Assembly (NCBI GenBank): GCA_041648735.1
Contig: JBAZOO010000001.1
Location: 62,001-126,000, forward strand
Reading direction: 5' to 3'
Length of the DNA stretch: 64,000 nt
Source of the DNA: JBAZOO01 sp041648735
GTDB lineage: Bacteria; Verrucomicrobiota; Lentisphaeria; Oligosphaerales; CAITYL01
How positions within the stretch are numbered: position 1 is the first letter of the stretch; the number at the start of each line of letters is the position of its first letter. The translations under genes were made by a program, and so were the position numbers. This document shows positions 59,702-64,000 of the stretch, piece after piece. The notes beneath the pieces were generated by a model that searched no databases, was not told the DNA's origin, and saw only the letters and a program-made list of their open reading frames with translations.

Positions 59702-60480
59702 CCACCACCGCCATCCCCCCCGGCCGCCGCCGCCACCTGCCCTACACCATCGCCGCCCTGCTGCTGGCGGCCATGGCCATCCTGCTCCATTCCCGCCAGG
59801 GCACGATCCGGGACGACCACCTGCCGCTGCGCGCACCCATGGCCACCTTCCCCGACCGGCTCGGGCCGTACGTCAAGGTCGGCAGCGAAACCCTGCCGGA
59901 AAACATCGAAAAACAACTGGGCACCACCGACTACATCGTCTGGCTCTACCACGACACCCGCCGGCCCATGGGCGAACCCGGCAGCGGCATCCGCTTCCAC
60001 ACCGCCTACTGGTCCGGCACCCGCCAAATCCTCTCCACCGGACTGCACGCCCCGGAAATCTGCTATGTCGGCGGCGGCGCCACCGTCGCCAACCTGGAGG
60101 ACGCCACCGTGACCTTGGCCAAACAGGTGCCGGGCCCCGACGGCTCGCCGCGGACGGTGCGGGAACAGATCCCCCTGCGCCTCTTCCAGTTCCATGACGC
60201 CCACAGCAGCCGGCTCAGCAATGTCGGCTACTTCTTCAACCTCAACCACCGGCTGCTCGCCTCCGTGGCCTGGCTGCGCATCTACACCTTCTTCGGCTAT
60301 ACGCGCAACCTCTTCTACTGCAAGATTGAAGCGATGCCGGGAACCATCGCCCAAGATCCCGCCAGCGGCGAATGCCGGCTGCTGACGGGGATCGCCGAGC
60401 CGGCCGTGGCCCAGGAGCGGATCCGCGACTTCCTCAACTACGCCTATCCCCACGTGGAAAAACTCCTGCCCGCCCCCTGA
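59698..60480 (+). CDS. EpsI-like exosortase-associated protein
   Basis: The 260-residue protein has one N-terminal membrane helix (residues about 14-31) and an extracytoplasmic domain with the EpsI core FHTAYWSGTRQILSTGLHAPEICYVGGG, where the Pro-Glu-x-Cys is conserved. EpsI proteins occur next to or fused with exosortases and are thought to help their function. It is translationally coupled to the exosortase gene. Confidence 0.9.
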   Translation: MTTTAIPPGRRRHLPYTIAALLLAAMAILLHSRQGTIRDDHLPLRAPMATFPDRLGPYVKVGSETLPENIEKQLGTTDYIVWLYHDTRRPMGEPGSGIRFHTAYWSGTRQILSTGLHAPEICYVGGGATVANLEDATVTLAKQVPGPDGSPRTVREQIPLRLFQFHDAHSSRLSNVGYFFNLNHRLLASVAWLRIYTFFGYTRNLFYCKIEAMPGTIAQDPASGECRLLTGIAEPAVAQERIRDFLNYAYPHVEKLLPAP

Positions 60481-60483
60481 ACC

Positions 60484-60510
60484 GGAATTGCCGATTGCCG
60501 AATTTCGAGC
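60484..60510. repeat. Short reverse-oriented heptamer run after epsI
   Basis: ATTGCCG, ATTGCCG, AATTTCG are the reverse complement of the CGGCAAT/CGAAAAT-type units found at 4769 and 41630. Confidence 0.7.
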
Positions 60511-60552
60511 GCCGATTGGCGAATTCGCCTCCCCCCATGCGGCCGCGGAATT

Positions 60553-60584
60553 GCGGCTTTTTCCGGCGAGCCGCCTTGTTTTTT
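60553..60584 (+). terminator. Probable intrinsic terminator of the exosortase operon
   Basis: The stem GCGGCT (60553-60558) with AGCCGC (60569-60574) is followed by CTTGTTTTTT. It ends the VanZ-PglF-exosortase-EpsI transcription unit. A weak promoter-like pair TTGTTT (60576) and TATCTT (60599), 17 bases apart, overlaps its tail and could start the next gene. Confidence 0.5.
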
Positions 60585-60667
60585 CCGGGTTCGGACGTTA
60601 TCTTTCCACTTAATGGTTTAGACAGGACGCGCCCACCGGCAGGTGCCGTGAACCCCAGGAGTCAGTC

Positions 60668-61717
60668 ATGAAATCCCAGCTTCAATTCCTCTGCCTCGGC
60701 CTGGCCATCGCCCTGGCCCCAACGCTGGCCCAGGCCCAGAAGGCCAAGCCGGTGGACGCCGGCCTGGCCGCCGAACAGGCCAAGCTCGCCGCCGCCACTA
60801 CCGAGAACGCCATGCCGTTCACCATCGTCACCGTCAAAGGCGATGTGCGCCTCTTCCAGAAAGACCCCCAGACCGGCCAGCTCCAGGAAGTCCCGGTCAA
60901 GGTGGGGATGGCCATCGCCGGCAGCGAGCTGAAGCCGGAACAGCCAGTGCCCACCCTCGTCGGCGAAAGCCAGTTCAAGAACCTGCTGGCGCGCAAGACC
61001 GCCGGCAGCGCCAAGATCCGCAAGGGCGACCAGGGCGAGTTCGAGGAGCTGGTCCAAGGGCAAATCTACCCCATCGCCGCCACGCTCCGGACCAGTGGCC
61101 GGAAAGCCATGGCCGAACTGGAACTGGCGCCGGAGAACACCGTCACCCTCCTGGGGAAATGCGAAGTCCGCACCGTGCGCGACCCGGAGTTCCCGCGGCT
61201 GCTGACCTTCGCCCTGGCCCATGGCGAACTCGCCTTCCGCCTCGACAACTTCCCCAAGTTCCACCGTTTCCAAGTCAACACCCGCCTCGCCTCCTATGTG
61301 GCGGTCGGCACCAGTGGCAGCGTCCGGAGCGGCATGACCGGCCGCGGCGCCATCACCGAGACGCTGACGGTCAACCAGGGCGGCGTCCTCGTCCGCGGCA
61401 ACTTCCTCCACAGCGCCGCCCCGCTCACCCCCGGCCAGGGCCTGAACCTGATCTATGACTTTGACCGGCAGCTCCTCACCGTCACCTTCACCGGCCAGGC
61501 GGGGGAGGCGGCCCGCGCCCTGATCCTCGGCCAGGACTTCAAGCTGTCGCTGCCGCCCGGGGCGGCCGCCAAGCCGGTGGTCGTCGCCCTCAAGCTGCAA
61601 CTCCCGCTGCTGCCGGAAGTGCCGCCAGTGGTGCCGCAGATCCCGACAAAGGCCTTCCCGCCGCCGCCGCTGCCGCCGACGATCCCCGAGGTGCCGCAGA
61701 GCCCCGCCGGCATCTGA
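60668..61717 (+). CDS. Secreted FecR-domain-like protein
   Basis: The 349-residue protein has a signal peptide (MKSQLQFLCLGLAIALAPTL, cleavage near AQA-QK). It continues with a region resembling FecR domains (FTIVTVKGDVRLFQ…, VKVGMAIAGSEL…, LELAPENTVTLLGKCEV, VGTSGSVRSGM) and ends in a Pro-rich tail. FecR-like domains occur in proteins of the envelope and near exosortase systems. It has an AGGAG ribosome site, its own terminator downstream and no close operon partner. It ends without any sorting signal. Confidence 0.75.
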   Translation: MKSQLQFLCLGLAIALAPTLAQAQKAKPVDAGLAAEQAKLAAATTENAMPFTIVTVKGDVRLFQKDPQTGQLQEVPVKVGMAIAGSELKPEQPVPTLVGESQFKNLLARKTAGSAKIRKGDQGEFEELVQGQIYPIAATLRTSGRKAMAELELAPENTVTLLGKCEVRTVRDPEFPRLLTFALAHGELAFRLDNFPKFHRFQVNTRLASYVAVGTSGSVRSGMTGRGAITETLTVNQGGVLVRGNFLHSAAPLTPGQGLNLIYDFDRQLLTVTFTGQAGEAARALILGQDFKLSLPPGAAAKPVVVALKLQLPLLPEVPPVVPQIPTKAFPPPPLPPTIPEVPQSPAGI

Positions 61718-61740
61718 AACTGCCCACCCACCCACCCCGC

Positions 61741-61795
61741 AACAGCCGCGAAGCCGCCCTTCCGCGGCTGTTGCCGTTTCCACCCCTTTTTTTTT
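61741..61795 (+). terminator. Intrinsic terminator
   Basis: The perfect 10-bp stem AACAGCCGCG (61741-61750) / CGCGGCTGTT (61763-61772) is followed, after a short C-rich gap, by nine T residues (61787-61795). It terminates the FecR-like gene. Confidence 0.82.
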
Positions 61796-62154
61796 CTTGC
61801 CCACGAAACACACGAAAAATTCGCCCACAGCGCCGCAAGGCGCACGGGCGGCCAAGGCTGCGGCGAAGCGTCAAATCTCCACAAATCAACACAAGTTTCA
61901 AACCCGTTTTGATCAATCGTTGTGCCGTCGTGCCGTTGTGGTGAAAAAAACATTCCAAACCGCTAACTTCCGCTAACGATTCGCTAACCAGCCCGAACCT
62001 CAACCTGATCCATTCATGAGAAGCTGAACTTCGCTCGGACTTCGTGCCCGTCGTGCCGTTGTGGTGAAATCTTTCGTGTGTTTCGTGGGCAAATCCCCCC
62101 TGCCCCCATTCGAAAATCGGCAATCGAAACGCCTCCCCAGTCCCCAGTTCCCCA
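61796..62154. repeat. Intergenic repeat block 13
   Basis: No gene is seen. It begins with GCCCACGAAACACACGAAAA and a reversed GC-rich word (61830-61875), then 'GCCGTTGTGGTGAAAAAAAC', the CGCTAAC triple (61962-61990) and the 'CCGTTGTGGTGAAATC' word. It ends with TTTCGTGTGTTTCGTGGG (62074-62091), CGAAAAT/CGGCAAT units and two CCCCAGT heptamers (62135-62148). The outer words are inverted to each other, as at 44696. Confidence 0.88.
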
Positions 62155-63066
62155 ATGCCTCCTTCCGACCCCATCCTCGTCATTGACCGCCGCACGGGCC
62201 AGAAACAGGCGGAAACCGTGCTCGGCGACCGCCTGCTGCGCCTCGCCTGCACCCCGGCCGTGGCGCCGCTGGCGCGCTGGCTGCTCTTCCGCTCCCCCCT
62301 GCCCAGCCGCCTCCTCGGCTGGTATGCCGACAGCCGCTGGTCACGCCACAAGATCGCCCCGACCATCCGCGGCCTCGGCATCGAGATGGACGACTTCCTG
62401 CTGCCCGCCGGCGGCTACCAGAGCTTCAACGACTTCTTCTGCCGCCAGCTCAAGCCGGGGCGCCGCCCCCATGACCCCTCCCCCGCGGCGGTGGCCGCCC
62501 CGGCCGACTGCCGCCTCTCCGTGCAGCCGACGTTGCAAGCCGACACCTGTTTCCCCATCAAGGGCGTCCCCTTCACGGTCGGCGCCCTGCTGGGATCGGC
62601 GCCGGCGGCCCAGGCCGCGGCGGCGCAGTTCACCGGCGGCGTGCTGATGATCGCCCGCCTCTGCCCGGCCGACTACCACCGCTACCACTTCCCCTTCGAC
62701 GGCGACACCACCCAAAGTTGGGTCGTGCCTGGCGGCTATGAATCGGTCAACCCCCTGCCCCTCGCCCGCGGCGCCCGCCCCTTCACCGGCAACTGGCGCC
62801 AGGTCTCCCTCCTGGCACACCAGGCCTTGGGCGAAGTGGCGTTCATCGAAGTCGGCGCCTTCGGCGTCGGCGCGGTGTTCAACACCCATCCGGGCGGCCC
62901 CTTCCGCAAGATGGCGGAAAAGGGGTATTTCGCCTTTGGCGGCTCGACGATCGTGCTCCTCTTCCGCCCCGGCGTGCTCGACCCGGCCCCCGACCTGGTG
63001 GCCAACTCCGCCGCCGGCTTCGAAACCCGGCTCCGGGCCGGCGAAACCATCGCCACCCTCCGCTGA
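62155..63066 (+). CDS. psd: Phosphatidylserine decarboxylase
   Basis: Psd converts phosphatidylserine to phosphatidylethanolamine with a pyruvoyl group formed by self-cleavage. The 303-residue precursor has FNDFFCRQLKPGRRPHD, PADCRLSVQPTL, LCPADYHRYHFPFDG (His region) and the cleavage motif FAFGGSTIVLLF with Ser near residue 264 (GGST rather than LGST, as in the PSD-II branch). The ATG at 62155 follows the heptamer run. Confidence 0.95.
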   Translation: MPPSDPILVIDRRTGQKQAETVLGDRLLRLACTPAVAPLARWLLFRSPLPSRLLGWYADSRWSRHKIAPTIRGLGIEMDDFLLPAGGYQSFNDFFCRQLKPGRRPHDPSPAAVAAPADCRLSVQPTLQADTCFPIKGVPFTVGALLGSAPAAQAAAAQFTGGVLMIARLCPADYHRYHFPFDGDTTQSWVVPGGYESVNPLPLARGARPFTGNWRQVSLLAHQALGEVAFIEVGAFGVGAVFNTHPGGPFRKMAEKGYFAFGGSTIVLLFRPGVLDPAPDLVANSAAGFETRLRAGETIATLR

Positions 63067-63368
63067 AGCCACCAATCCCCCCACTCTTTGCCCACGAAAC
63101 ACACGAAACAACCGCCAAACTCCTCCACAACCCATTTTTCACCACACGGTCACCACGTTGGATCGTAAGCTGTTCAGTCAGGATTTGCCGCTTCACTGCG
63201 GCCTTGCGGCCGTCGTGCCGTTGTGATGAAAAGGGATTGGCGCGGATTTGTGGACAAACCCGCCGCGCCGGTTGCCCGCCGGCGATTTCCCGGCTACACT
63301 ATGGGCTTTGCCAACACCGCCGCGCCATGCCGTGACGGCAACCGGACCGAAGAGCGAGACGCCACGCC
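63067..63368. repeat. Intergenic repeat block 14
   Basis: No gene is seen. CCCACGAAACACACGAAA (63091-63108), a degraded 'CAACCCATTTTTCACCACACGG' word, 'GCCGCTTCACTGCGGCCTTGCGG' and 'TCGTGCCGTTGTGATGAAAA' are followed by about 120 GC-rich bases ahead of the DJ-1-family gene, with no clear promoter. Confidence 0.75.
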
Positions 63369-63950
63369 ATGAAACCACAGCCGCATCTGCAAGCCCTGGT
63401 TCCCCTCGCCCCTGGCTTCGAGGAGCTGGAAGCCATCGCCATCCTCGACGTCCTCCGCCGGGCCGGCATCCACACGCTGATCGCCGCCGTGGAGGGCACG
63501 CCCGCCGTGACCGGCTCCCACAACATCACCGTGCAGGCCGACGAACCGCTGGCCGCCGCCGCCGCCCGCCCCTGGCACGCCATCGTCCTCCCCGGCGGCA
63601 TGCCTGGCGCCACCAACCTCGCCCGCTCCACCCTCCTCCTGGAACTGCTCCGCCGCACCGCCGCCAGCGGCGGCATCACCGCGGCCGTCTGCGCCGCGCC
63701 GCTGGCGCTCCATGCCGCCGGCCTGCTCCAGGGCCGCCGCTTCACCTGCTTCCCCAGCGTCCAGCCGGAACTCCCCGGCGGCATCTGCACCGGGGAACGG
63801 GTGGAAGTGGACGGCACCCTCGTCACCGGCAAGGCGGCCGGAGCCGCCGTCGAATTCGCCTTGGCCATCGTCGAGGCGCTGGGGCTGCGGGAACAGGCGG
63901 AAGGCCTCCGCGCCGGCATGTTCGTCCAGCAGCCACCTCCGGTGATTTGA
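63369..63950 (+). CDS. DJ-1/PfpI family protein
   Basis: The 193-residue protein has the DJ-1 core: LAPGFEELEAIAILDVLRRAG with the conserved Glu, IVLPGGMPGATNLARS and the nucleophile elbow TAAVCAAPLALHAAG with Cys108. Family members act as deglycase/glyoxalase-like or redox-sensing proteins; which applies cannot be told. It is monocistronic here. The last 50 bases of the window hold no further gene. Confidence 0.92.
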   Translation: MKPQPHLQALVPLAPGFEELEAIAILDVLRRAGIHTLIAAVEGTPAVTGSHNITVQADEPLAAAAARPWHAIVLPGGMPGATNLARSTLLLELLRRTAASGGITAAVCAAPLALHAAGLLQGRRFTCFPSVQPELPGGICTGERVEVDGTLVTGKAAGAAVEFALAIVEALGLREQAEGLRAGMFVQQPPPVI

Positions 63951-64000
63951 AAATCTGATGCCTGGCCCCAAGGGCATGTCTGTGTCCGTCCGTGCCCCCG

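Overview
The window is a GC-rich bacterial chromosome segment dominated by surface-polysaccharide genes. It begins inside recA and ends after a DJ-1/PfpI-family gene. Every gene I can support except tsaB lies on the + strand. The degenerate heptamer arrays, the 'TTTCGTGTGTTTCGTGGG' family of intergenic repeats, the GxxExxY genes and an exosortase/EpsI pair are what I would expect from the PVC group (Lentisphaerota, Kiritimatiellota or Verrucomicrobiota). That placement is inference; no rRNA or tRNA gene was seen.

Layout. (1) 1-2614: recA (5' end outside the window), tsaB on the minus strand and a small membrane protein. (2) 2615-12952: nucleotide-sugar genes (UDP-xylose synthase, a UDP-hexose 4-epimerase, rmlA, rmlC, rmlD) separated by small two-gene nucleotidyltransferase cassettes, one of them HEPN/MNT, each lying in long intergenic repeats. 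Scars of two broken sugar genes flank rmlD. (3) 13266-33714: a compact, visibly AT-richer and repeat-free O-antigen/exopolysaccharide cluster: Wzx flippase, FrhB-like ferredoxin protein, two pyruvyltransferases, nitroreductase, acyltransferases, glycosyltransferases, a Wzy-type polymerase or ligase, a GT11 fucosyltransferase and a phosphoglycosyl transferase. (4) 33922-41245: two GT4 genes, a DegT aminotransferase and a 986-residue fusion of a WecA/WbpL-like transferase, a PglD-like acetyltransferase and a PglE-like aminotransferase. (5) 41793-52051: a PglC-like transferase, a PglD-like acyltransferase, ACP, KAS III, SDR, AMP ligase and SDR, split by two unrelated AAA ATPase genes. (6) 52316-55633: gmd and fcl (GDP-L-fucose), split by two GxxExxY genes. 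(7) 55689-61717: second ACP-like protein, VanZ-like protein, PglF-like dehydratase, exosortase, EpsI and a secreted FecR-like protein. (8) 62155-63950: phosphatidylserine decarboxylase and DJ-1-family protein.

How it fits together. The genes could make UDP-xylose, dTDP-L-rhamnose (RmlB is not in the window), GDP-L-fucose and a bacillosamine-type diamino sugar (PglF, PglE, PglD). Three different lipid-carrier initiating transferases are present. The PglC/PglD/ACP/KAS III/SDR/ligase block reads as a pathway for building a short 3-hydroxyacyl chain on a carrier protein and placing it on an amino sugar. Flippase, polymerase and glycosyltransferases would then assemble and export the glycan. The exosortase block may attach or sort surface proteins.

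The most unusual aspect is the intergenic DNA. Almost every gap outside the AT-rich cluster is built from a few repeat words, and several gaps are bounded by inverted copies of 'TTTCGTGTGTTTCGTGGG'. GxxExxY genes sit inside the same inverted boundary. Repeat words have also entered coding sequence in at least three glycan genes, and a 260-bp MITE-like element with a 5-bp target duplication has replaced the C-terminus of one of them. The unrelated 'passenger' genes (nucleotidyltransferase pairs, AAA ATPases, GxxExxY) all lie in this repeat DNA and separate pathway partners.
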